Source of the DNA: Phallusia mammillata
Taxonomy: Eukaryota > Chordata > Ascidiacea > Phlebobranchia > Ascidiidae
Length of the DNA stretch: 64,000 nt
NCBI GenBank assembly: GCA_003260075.1
Contig: QLIY01000440.1
Location: 1-64,000 of the forward strand
Reading direction: 5' to 3'
Shown: positions 46,580 to 57,655 of the stretch, piece by piece
Position numbering within the stretch: position 1 is the stretch's first letter
How the letters are laid out: each line of letters starts with the position of its first letter
Position numbers and translations under genes: made by a program
The notes under the pieces: model-generated
Told to the model about the DNA's origin: nothing
What the model saw: only the letters and a program-made list of their open reading frames with translations
Databases searched by the model: none

Positions 46580-49202
46580 CTAATCCCAGTTAGTATCATG
46601 CTGCAGATTCCTACCAGTGTGTGCTTAAATTTATGCGATATATCCTGCCCTAACATGACCGTTTGCCAATAGATTTAGATGCAAATCGCTGTGGTTTATC
46701 ACGACAGTCTACGTTTAAGGGTAGGATGATTGTAAATGTTATTTAAAAAGCCACGGTCTTCGGTACGACAGTTGACGTAATGTCTGAATTTGTCGGCGAG
46801 CAAAGTACAACAAGATTACAGCGCTTTTCACCTTTTTCGGTCAAGTCCTTGTTTCCTTTTAATGCATTTTTAATGTTCTTTTGTACCGGGAAAATTAGAT
46901 TTGCCACCAATTACTTTCGTTCACAAGAGTTAGCTGTTTCTTAACACATCGGCGCATTGAAGATATAAAGCTGTTACACTACTGACGCTTTGTTATAAAG
47001 TTTAGTATTACAACAGATATTTTGAGTTAATCAGATTAAGCCCCAGTGCTTTACCAACTTTTTCTTGATGTTTTGATAAACGCTTACACAATAAACATTT
47101 GGTAGACTTTAAGGTATTTTAATACTTGTTAATCCACAACCAACCGAATTAGGTGCAAAACATTAAAAAACCTACCAAAAGTAGCTGTATAGGGGGGAAT
47201 ACTGTACAATTTGTACATTTTTTTAGTCTTTTTAAAATGTAAAAAATATTGAGATGTATATAGATTAAACAGTATATTCAAACTGCATGTGCAGATCAAA
47301 CACGGGCAAGTTGGTCAAGGCAACAACGATTGTTAAAATATCATAGCCGAACACATGACAAAAATCTCTGGGTTAATGAGACACTTGCTATATTAGGTTA
47401 ATTCGGTATGTCTAAATCAGGTAAAAAATTTCTTCGTTTTTCCCCATGCAAAATCAAACAAATACATAAAAAATCCCAACACATAAAGCTTCATCAACAA
47501 AGAGCACATTTTATTGTAACCAAAGGCTGCTGTTTAAGATTGTAGCGTGCATAAAACATAGTGCGTCTAGAAGACTATAATGCAATCAACAACTGCTCAG
47601 TATATGGAAGTAAGCATTGAGCAAGTAACAAATGGCCAGTTAGCAAATGCACAGTATACAATAAATGTTTGTGGATCTATAAACGAAAAGTTTTGAAGGC
47701 GTAAAAACATGACGACTGAAAATGACCATTCTATTTGCACAATGCATTGAGTATACGAAAATATGTTTTTATATGTCTACGCACACATATTCATTCTGGA
47801 AAAAGCTATCAGCCGTTTGCTAACGAATTTAGAGTGAAAGCATATAATTTTAATCGTGAAAAGACATTTCAGGCGGCATTTGAGTGTGCAAATCCTAAAT
47901 AAAATTCAATGCTTAACTCCATATACTACACTGTTATTAAAGCAACTACGGTCGTGCCTCTATTCTATTCGTAATTGGTTGCTGACATGTTGGACAAATC
48001 TGACGATGGTTTCCGCAATTGGTGGGGGGGGGGGACGCCTACTTCTAGTCAATATCATGCTGTAGCCTTCTGGTAATGTGTACTTAAATTTATGCGATAT
48101 AGCCTGCCCTACCATGACCGTTTGCCCATAGATTTAGATGCACATCGCTGTGGTTTATCACGCTAGTCTACGTTTAAGGGTAGGATGACTGTAAATGTTG
48201 TTTTAAAAGCCACGGTCTTCAGTACGACAGTTGACGTAATGTCTGAAATAGTTGAAAGGCAAAGTACAACAAGATTACAGCGCTTTTCACCTTTTCTAGT
48301 CAAGTCTTTGTTTTCTTTTATTGCATTTTTAATGATCTTTTGTCCCGGAAAATTTAGATTTGCCACCAATTACTTTCGTTTACAAGCGTGAGCTGTTTCT
48401 TACAACATTGGCGCATCAAAGACATAAAGCTGTTAAACTTCTGACGCACTATGATAAAGTTCAGTTTATAAAGCAGATGTTTTGTCTTTGTCACAATAAA
48501 CCTCAATGCTTTACAACCTTTTTTTGATTTGTTTTACAAACGCTTACACAAAAAACATTTGATAGACTTATGAGTTGATTACTCCACAACCAACCAAGTT
48601 AGGTGGAAAACAAAAAAAAAGCATATTAAAAGTAACTGCATAGAGGAAAAATTCGAATGTACAATTTGTACATTTTTCTTCGTAAAAAAGGAAAAATATT
48701 GAGATGTATATTGAATAAACGGTATATTTAAATTGATGCAGCTCAAACAAGGGCAAGTTAGTGAGTGAAACAAAGATCGTAAAAACAGTATAGCTTAACA
48801 CATAAATCTCTTGGTTAGTAAGACACTTGCTAAATTAGGGTCATTCGGTATTGCTGAATCAGTTTAAAAGTTCCACCGCTTTTCTTTCATGCGAAATCAA
48901 AGAAATATAAAAATACCAACACACAAAGCTTAAAAATGAGCACATTTTATTGTAATCAAAGCTTGCAGTTTAAGATGGTAGCGTGCATAGAACAAAGTGT
49001 GTCTAGAAGATTATAATGCAGTTTTAATTGTAAGAACACATTTCTGGTCGCATTCGAGTGTGCAAACCACAAATAAAGTTCATGCTTAACTCCATATACT
49101 ACATTGTTAGTAATTCTTTAGCAACTATGGCCGTGCCTCTATTCTATTCGTAATGGGTTGCTGACATGTTGGACAAATCTGACGATGGTTTCCGCAATTG
49201 GT
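46580..49202. repeat. 1.2-1.4 kb direct duplication joined by poly-G
   Basis: 46580-48023 and 48035-49202 are collinear with frequent substitutions and indels. Shared runs include TTTAAGGGTAGGATGA, AGATTACAGCGCTTTTCACC and TCTATTCTATTCGTAAT. Eleven Gs (48024-48034) join them. The left copy contains the last 70 bases of the IAP RING exon (47954-48023), cut at the G run. No further gene was recognised. Confidence 0.8.
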
Positions 49203-52200
49203 GCAAGTATTGTAGTGCCCACATGGGATAAATACTATACGTCGTGGTTGAAGATTACAGATATGACATAAACCGCGGTCCTCTACTTCTCTTGCTGAAA
49301 TAGAATGAAACTTAATTGGAAAAAGTTTAAATCTTAAGACTGATATAACAATAAACTTCAGATATTGTGGAAAATCAAACTTGTTCATTGGTCTAGTAAT
49401 TTTTACCACAGACAAGCCAAACGTTTACTGTAGTCAATTCAACGGGTTCGGCAAAGTTTTTGTTACGACTTACATGGAAATATAACCTCCGGCCCTGATT
49501 GTACTTCGGGTATAGAACTTGGTTGTTCGCTCTCTGACGACCTAACTCGATCCAGTTCGACCAAATCGTCCACCATTTCTGTTACTGTTGTATACATACT
49601 ACCAACGGTCTCCAAACGTCTGTAATAATAATTACGAAAATAACCTCTTATACCGCTTTACGATTTTATTGTTTTATCTGTTCCCCACAAAATGGTTACG
49701 TTATTTTGTAGTTTCCATTGTGAATCACTGCTAAAATGTATCTAAATCAGGAAACCAGAAACTGTTTTCTCAACTAGGGAACTATAACAAAAAGCGATTG
49801 GTTTAAGTAAGGTGTCCAAGACAAATAGTATTCCATTACCGCTGTGTTATCATGTAAACATTAAGCTTTAAAGTAACACCACAATGATGTGGTAATCAGT
49901 TTGTACACGGTTTATAATTGTAGTGTTTTCTATTACCTTTGTATAACTTGCTCCATGTCGTCGAGCGAGAACCCAAGCATTGTAACCTGTTGAACAATCC
50001 CTCCCCTCAAAGCTTCTTGAACGGCGTTTCTACTGCTCCTTCTCGACCCTCTAGTTGTTGTAGATGTTTGGCCGTACCCACTTGGTGTCGTAGTGTGTGA
50101 ACTCATACTTATGTTCACTCCGGGAGCTCTATAAATGGTACTATAGCTGCCGTCTGGGTTGCGAGTTTCTCGTCGTTCCCAAGCGGGCTGTGGGTGGATA
50201 TCAAAGTCTGGAGGTGGTGAAGAAGGTTGATATATTCCACTTTCTTGATTTCCACGTGTATTAAATTCTCTAGCACCTCCTGATATGCCCGAAATATTTC
50301 TTCTCGGCATCGATGAGTTTTCTCTATTGATTCGTTGAACGTAGTCTGTGCCCTTTTTCTGCAGTAAATATTCACATCTGCAACAAACACAAACAAATAT
50401 ATTGCATAGATTAAAATCTGAAAGCTACTATATTGTGTATGGTGCATTGCCAAGTTTTTAGTTAAGAATACATAAAACATTGTGGCTATTAGGTTCTCGC
50501 CTAATTGTTGGGGGGGGGGGTTTCTACGTGTATTATAGTCTCTAGAACCCCCTGTTCCACCCGAAATGTTCCTTCTCGGCATTGATGAGTTTTCTCTATT
50601 AATTCGCTGAACATATTCTGTGCCCTTTTTCTGAAGTAAATATTCACATCTGCAACAAAACCAATAAACATACTGCTTTACAATCTGAAACCAACAGCAA
50701 GGCTACTCTACTGTATATGCACATTTCGTTTACAATAAGTTATTGTCGCTAGTAGGTTCACGTTTAATTGTTTTTTAATCACTAAAACTTACACTGGATG
50801 ATACTTTGCATGTTCCACAAAAGGATCGTCGTTAAATTCCCAGTTTTCCAAACCTCCACCGCAATACCAGCACACGGTTTCGTCGTTTGGCCCTAAAAAA
50901 GACATCATTTATAGCTTTAGATCTAAGTAATAACCACGTAAATGTTTCCAGAGCCTTAAAATCTTAACAAATGCCCTATAATTTTCAATCGTGCCAGTAA
51001 AATTACCAACAGCACAATCGACTGATCGGCCTGTCCTGCACGTTGACATGTGCTTTTCAGGGGGGGGGGGTAGATCTAAGTAATACCCACGTAAATGTTT
51101 CCAGAGCCTTAAAATCTTAAAAAATGCCCTATAATTTTCAATCGTGCCAGTAAAATTACCAACACCACAATCGACTGATCGGCCTGTCCTGCACGTTGAC
51201 ATGTGCTTTTCAGTGTTCTATGTTCGTTTATTACAGTTTTATTATTTATTAAATCCGAGCCCTTCGGTTATCTATTCTCTTTTATTAGTTTTATTTTTTT
51301 GGCACTTACCAACATAAAACATTCCCGCTTCTGCGATGTCTCTCGGTGAACATTGGGTATGAAATGGCCTCCAACCACGACCAAAAGTACGGACTCTGTC
51401 GTTTACATTTCTCATGTGCGGGTGACGTGGATTTAAACATGGGAATTGGGCTTCTCTTCGCCTCTCATCTGGGGTCTGTAAATCAAGACGATCAGTAAAT
51501 TAAATGAATTACATTGCGTGTATTTATGTGTTCAGAAAATCTCTAAACCATTCAAAAGCCACATTTAGTATTGCATTTTGGTTTCGGTCATATAGTACCA
51601 CATTTATCAAAACCTTCAATTATTGTGTTAATCGTTTGCACCGCAGCTATCAGAATGACTGGTCAATTTTACACGCTTGTGCCATCCTGTATGGTTGTAT
51701 GACAAATATCTTACCCTCAAGTCAACGCTTCTCGTAGACACGTAACTCCCATGACTTGACTCTTGATAACTTCTCGGACTTTCTTCTCCCCTGCTAAAAA
51801 TAGTTTCCCTTCGATCTCGGGGTGATCGTTCAGGTCTTTCATACTCCCTTCGTTCCCTTCTAAACGTTGGTTCTTCCTCTGTTGATGTTCTATTTCGCGG
51901 CTGCACTTCTTCCATACGACTTCTTGGCCTTCCGACGCGATTCGGTTCCGTTCGATTGTCTCTATTCTGTACTGGTGACCTGTTGTTATTTCGTTCACCT
52001 CGTAATCGGTGGAGAGTAGCCCTGGCTGTCGTAACTGAGGCACTTGTTCGTCCGCGATTGCCCGGGATCTCGCGAGGAATGTTTCGGTTCGGGTTACCAT
52101 TAGCAAAGTCACAAGTCGCAAGGTGTCGGTAAAGAGACGGGTCTTCGCGATTCGTGAAATCGTGCCGAACATGACAACTGCAACAAAACAAGTTTTTAAT

Positions 52201-52444
52201 CATTGCAGTTAATTTACTTTGTTATCAAAGACAAATTCCTATCGTTTTCGTTTTTTATCTCGTTTAACATGTTTTTGTTGTCAAAACCCTAACCTTACCT
52301 AAAACACTCAACGCGACGTAACCGAACATCATAGAAAAATCCGCATCTTGCGAGAATTGAGCCTTCCAATCCCTCCATTGCATCCTCGAATGTTGAAATC
52401 CTGTATTCTTCATCATGGTAGGGCAATTCTAAGTACAACGACAT
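49125..52444 (-). CDS. inhibitor of apoptosis protein (BIR-BIR-UBA-RING)
   Basis: Seven exons on the minus strand: 52299-52444, 51715-52177, 51310-51475, 50793-50892, 49937-50377, 49474-49619 and 49125-49294. Phases agree and the total is 1632 nt, 543 aa. BIR1 lies at about 10-71 with R-I-S-T-F and zinc ligands C47, C50, H67, C71; its H-x3-C spacing is shorter than usual. An Arg/Glu-rich linker follows to about 203. BIR2 at about 215-293 is classical: C266-x2-C269-x16-H286-x6-C293. A UBA-like segment lies near 400-440 (VTMLGFSLDD). The C-terminal RING has C497, C500, C512, H514, C518, C521, C528, C531. This is the layout of cIAP/XIAP-type E3 ubiquitin ligases that bind caspases and regulate death and NF-kB signalling. 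No CARD is seen. The start is the first in-frame ATG of exon 1. Poly-A signal near 48946. Confidence 0.9.
50510..50649 (-). repeat. truncated copy of an IAP exon in an intron
   Basis: After a GCAG acceptor at 50650-50651 it reads CEYLLQKKGTEYVQRINREN, a near copy of the start of exon 49937-50377, with about 10 per cent base differences. It ends at eleven Gs (50510-50520) with no donor. Included as an exon it would not splice on. Confidence 0.8.
50918..51213. repeat. 142-bp direct duplication joined by poly-G
   Basis: 50918-51059 and 51071-51213 are nearly identical (TAGATCTAAGTAATA start, GACATGTGCTTTTCAG end) and are joined by eleven Gs at 51060-51070. The block lies in an IAP intron; an open minus-strand frame spans it but has no recognised product. 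Confidence 0.85.
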
Positions 52445-55360
52445 AACCCATTGTAGTAATCAAGCCTACGTTTATCAAAGCTGTTTCACCATTGCCTACG
52501 TGATTTATTGCAGGTGCCGTTCTATGTTATGGCGTCATAGATGACCTCAATAAAGCCAAATTAGTGCAACAATATCAGAAAACCATTGCAAAACAATACG
52601 TAAATCCAATTAAGGTAGCATCAAATTAAGACATGACAAAACTGATTTATGTTACCATTATATTTCAATTGTTTAGGCAATCTTTTAATAATTTGTTTTG
52701 ATTGGGGGAACAATAGGTAGGTAGTTGGGCTCAAACGTAGCAATACAATTAACCCTATGCTAATGAACTTATCGATAATTAGAAGGTAGGGATTTACTGT
52801 TGGGCAAAATAATGGCAAACAAAAATAAACTAGCCCCCACAAAAAAACCAATTTTTTTTTTATGTCAAATCATTTTTACGTCATTTACACGTCAAATCAT
52901 ACAAGAGCCGGGTTTTCACTTTTCTGTAAAGCTAGTAATACCTGGATCCGTGCTTGGATCCGATTCCGTATGAGAGAGTGAAGCGGGGTACAAACTCGAC
53001 AGATGAAACGAACTCAGATTTGACAGAATGTCCGGCTCTGGAGAAGGTCCTAAGCCGACTGAAGGAAGAAAGGTCTCAGAACCGTGACGACTAAGTGAGG
53101 CCAGACTCATCATTACTTACACGCACTTCTGGATGTACCCGTTCGTTTTGATCAGTTTTGTTAAACATATAAAATCCCATACCTGTTACTGCGGATAAAA
53201 TGTTTTGTTTGGTATTTTTGTAAATTTGCCCTGATCAGAATATAACTGACTTTTGTAAACGTAAAATCCCATACCTGTACTACAGAGATAAATATACTGC
53301 CTTCCTCTAAAATCGACTACCGTCTCTAAAATCGCTAATAACGTCGAAAAAAGGATTTTAGTGTTAAACAGTTGTATCTGCTAAGGTTTTAGCTCGCGGT
53401 CATTGGTAACGTTTTTTACTGTAGTACTAAAACCAAACGCATAACTCTCAAACAAAACAACGATAAGTTTTACCCCAAATATCGCCGTTTCTCGCTGAAC
53501 TTGTTTAAAATTTTACGTTAAAAAGGAAAATATCAAAGCGTAAAACATGTTCTTTTTCGTATACTCTCCTGGTTTTAAGGCCTATATCGGGTAATGCCTG
53601 CTAGGTTGCGACAACAATCTTGTCGTTAGGTCTTTCCCTCGCCTGTTTCCCTTATCAGGTAATTTATAATTATGCTTTTTCCCCCCAGCAGAAGTAACCA
53701 AAACCTAAGTTTCGCTTTCGGCTTACTTTATAGGTTTTCTATTCAAGTCTGCTTTGTCAAAACTATTGGTTTTGCTCGTTTACATACTTGCGCTGTTCAA
53801 ACTACTGACACAAACTTTTACGTGACTTCACACTATAATTCTTCCAGTTAAATAAGAACGCACAATATGCGATGTCAAGGAAATTTCACAACATTGCCCT
53901 GGCTAAAGTTTTGAAAGTGCCGTTTCATGCAATGGTGCAATCTGATTGGCGCGCGCCTATTTTTGAAATTGCGGTCCCACCAAAAGTTGAGTCGTTTTTT
54001 GCCTTAGCGTATTTCCATCATGCTTTCTCTTGTATATTTCTAATTCCCAAGTTTTTCGATTCCAATAACGTGTACAACCTTCGAGGAGTGCTTTTTCATC
54101 TCCTATTTTGTGTTACAATGGAGTATTGATACCAGATTCTAGACTTTTCTAGCATGACTGTGTGTATTTAGGGCAGGGGTCCGGATTTTTTTGTACCGAC
54201 ACGAAATTACACCATTGGTGTTTGCGACAAGAAAGTCTCATGTTTGTGAGTCGCTACTGACTACAAACAAAGCAATACGAATTTATATGCATGAATCAGC
54301 TTCTGACGTCATTGCGGTATGTGGGATTTGAGTCATGCATTTTATAGTTGCTGTACTGTAACGACCTAAACACCACAAATCAAGAAGTATTCTAGATTGC
54401 GCCACCTATTTCAATGTAAAACACTGTTTACTTTCGTTTTGATGGGCTCAAGTAAAAACAACGCACTTCTGCTGTGTGGCTGGTGCCCTATTGAGATGGA
54501 TTTTCGGAAAACTGAAAAAAAAATGAAAATGAAAAAACTTTTATGAAAAAAACTATCTTAGCTACAATAGTTCGACCAAAACGAAACTGTTTTGTTCTCG
54601 GTCTGTTATTGACTATTGCTCTTATCTGCTAAACAAGCATTGTGTCATTGTTATTTTTCGATTCTGCTACTTCTGATAATAATTAAAGAAATAACTTTTC
54701 ATACAAGTAAACTTATTTATACACAAAAGTGTACTCGTTTGTACTTAACTTGCATTTGTACAAACTACAAACGAAGACTTAAGTTGGCCTATGATTTTTG
54801 TGTTTAACTGATGTATTAACTCTGTGTGAAATAAGTTCTGAACTGACACACACAATTCAGCTGAACTAATACAAGTAATTAAAATGGCGGCCAGATAATT
54901 CAGTTGCTTGTCATACCAAGCAATACTAACAAAAGCCAGACCAACGCGACAGCGCAATTTCTACAGGCAGGATACAAAATTTTCGGGGAAGTACCTTGGT
55001 ATATTCCCCCACTGGTGCTGACTGTGACAAGCAGAACTACGCGCTGCTATTACCACGTAGACACAAGCCTTTACATTCCCTTTTGGGTAAAACGGGTTTT
55101 ATTGCGGGGATCTCTGTTGATGTGTATGGAAATGAATCATGCAGAAACGCTTTATAACTTATTCATAGTATGATTGCGTGTGGGTCTTTTATCAAATATA
55201 TTACCTGATGGTCATTATAGGTACTGACAACAAACCAAATACACAAACTTGTTCAACTCTATCTGGCAAGATAGCTATAAATATAATAGCCCTTTTACAG
55301 AGTGTAAAGTCAGCCCCGAATCAAGCTATTTAAAAAAAAAACTAAGCCTGAGTCCGGCCT
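52445..55360. other. intergenic, at most one doubtful short frame
   Basis: The minus-strand frame 52916-53113 (65 codons, Ser/Pro-rich) has a possible donor inside (ATCCAG|GTATTA) but no homologue was recognised. A hAT-type left end (CAGGGGTCCGGA) lies near 54174. Otherwise nothing was seen. Confidence 0.35.
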
Positions 55361-55369
55361 GAATTACAA

Positions 55370-55697
55370 CCCTTGATTTTCCGCAATCGTGAGCCAGAGG
55401 TGATTTATACGAGCCATGACATTTCGCATGCCATATATTTTGCCATCAATCTGTTTCAGCAACTCCTTGTTCGTACAAAATACTTGGTACACCTCACGAC
55501 AGCTCAGGTCTGGGTTTACTTTTACCTGTAGCGGGGATTTTGGCTGTCCTTTCGCGAAGTTTGTTACTTGTAATCGTTAAAAATAAGACAAAATAAGGTC
55601 AAAAACAAGGACTCAGGTCAAAAACGAGGACATTTCTTAGAAATAAGAACAATAAACTTTGCCCCCCTTAGAAATAAGGACGGTATGGCAACCCTGT
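55370..55697 (-). mobile_element. fragment of a DNA transposon with a coding remnant
   Basis: On the minus strand the left end CAGGGTTGCCATACCGTCC at 55697 is followed by repeats of CGAGGAC/CAAGGAC and TTTTTGACCT. About 190 bp of open frame then follows, with SCREVYQVFC and LLKQIDGKIYG, down to 55370. The text looks like a transposon's terminal region running into a protein remnant. The family was not identified. Confidence 0.4.
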
Positions 55698-55699
55698 CT

Positions 55700-57650
55700 A
55701 TAATGAATCTGGTACCGTTGTTTAGTAGGATTTATGTTCTTAGTAAGGGTTGGATTTGGATAATCTAATAAAAGTACATTAAGACGACTATGAAACGACA
55801 GATCCAAAAGCAGCCTATACACCAACATAACAAACTGTTTGAGCTCATTTACTTGCTTTTAGATACTTTTGTTAAATCCGAACAATATTTTTTGTTGATC
55901 CAAAAAACACTGTTTTTATTTTATTACCTGGCTATCAAATGTTCGGTGTATGTTTGCATAGTTTGACCTGTGACATTCAATAAAGTGCAAGTAATGTTGA
56001 CCAACACGCTCAACCGAACTGATGGAAAGTTACAACGAATTTGGGAAAGTATACGGGACTTTTTTTGGCCCATAAATCTTTTTCGTGGTGCTTTTATAAT
56101 GTTGAAACTGGCGCAGAAAAATAACAACAGGTTATAACAATACATTACAAAAGAGTTTAGGTTTAAACTATTGGTACAGAAATATTGATTTGGTAAAACT
56201 TTAGTTTCTCACTAGGTATGTCCTAATAAACTTTGAGGCCCTGAAAAAGCAGTCTCGAAGACCTTAGACTAACACATCTCCATAAATATATTTGGCTAAC
56301 AACCAATGTAATAATAATGTGACCTATAATGTCACTTTATTTTTATTCAAACATTTTCGTCAAGATAAGACAGTTAAATTTAAGTAAAACTTTCTCTCAC
56401 AATGCCATGAATTTACATTGTACATAAGTATCACTTGGTAAGCTTTTCAACCGTGTAGCTATTGCTTAATACACTGGGCGAGTACCTAATGCATTTACAT
56501 TACGCTACATGCTTTTCCTTTCACGGTGGTATTTTAAATGCGTCATCAAGATGTAGTTGCCTAAATACACCTCTCCTCTGAGTTTTAGCACATTATTCCA
56601 CATTTGGGCTTGTTTTCCTCATTAGAACATTCTCTTGGCAACCTTACAAGTGATACAGAAACAGCGTGTTTGGTATTATAGATAAGTTCGTATTGGTTTG
56701 ACAGAAGCAAGCGTTTGGGCACAGCCTACTTCGTCGACTAGTTGCACATACGACATTGTTTGCATTGGTGCCTTGGTAAAACACGTATGTAAATTTTCTA
56801 CTTGTAATGAACAAGCAGTACAAAGTTGAAGTACACATTTACATTATAGGCTATCGATTTACATTGGAACCACTTTTCATTTTGAACATTTGAAGTTGGC
56901 ACATGCCCTTTGCTGTTTTGACTCTCTTTGGGCACCGATTTAGAAACGCTAACCAAAGCAGTTTTTACAATAAGATAATGTACGAAAATGTTGAAAAGAA
57001 GCGATGCGAGTTTTCTTTTTACTTCTCACTGACAACAGTTTACAAAAGCGTTTGAAAATGGGTAACCTTGTATATCTCAAAATAAGTGTTTGTCGTTTGC
57101 AGGTAGCAAAGTATCCAATCTACAAAATTACTATCGTCCGTTTGCATGTTTCTTACTAATTTGTATTGAGCACGTTGAAACAATAAATTATACTGGTTGT
57201 ATCGGACACACTGACTGCATGGGTGGAGACTCTAGACTCAAGCAAGAAACGAGTATATTTTCGAGTGAAATGAATATGTACAATGTTACATAAAAATGTC
57301 AAAATATACTGGATCGGAAAGCAATATTTTTGGCTATATTATTTGTTGAAAATGTTTTTAGTGTTAACCAGCAATGTTCAAAAATAAAGGCACTAATGTA
57401 GAACATAAATCATTAAACTATGGTACGTCAAACCGATAAATACAACATTGCGGTAGCAATTATTTGGCCAACTATTCTTTTGTGAGTTATTAGGCACAAA
57501 AAGCGAGAGACGATCATAACAAAAATCCTAATCGAAGAATTCGGCAATCAATTTATAAAATAACAATACCTAAAACTGCAAATTATATTTGTACAGAAAA
57601 CGTTCTTACGTGTTTTACGTCTAAGGACACAAGTCGTTAAACTTTCCCTA
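55700..57650. other. intergenic, nothing recognised
   Basis: 57295-57390 resembles 61490-61580 (GGATCGGAAAGCAAT-like). No coding exon was seen. Confidence 0.35.
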
Positions 57651-57655
57651 AAAAA

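Noticed and set aside
50909..51202. 97-codon minus-strand frame with two repeats
   Set aside because: It spans a duplicated intron segment joined by poly-G; its internal repeat comes from the duplication, and neither splice signals nor a family support it.
52916..53113. Ser/Pro-rich 65-codon minus-strand frame
   Set aside because: Has protein-like composition and a possible donor, but no homologue, partner exon or repeat copy supports it.
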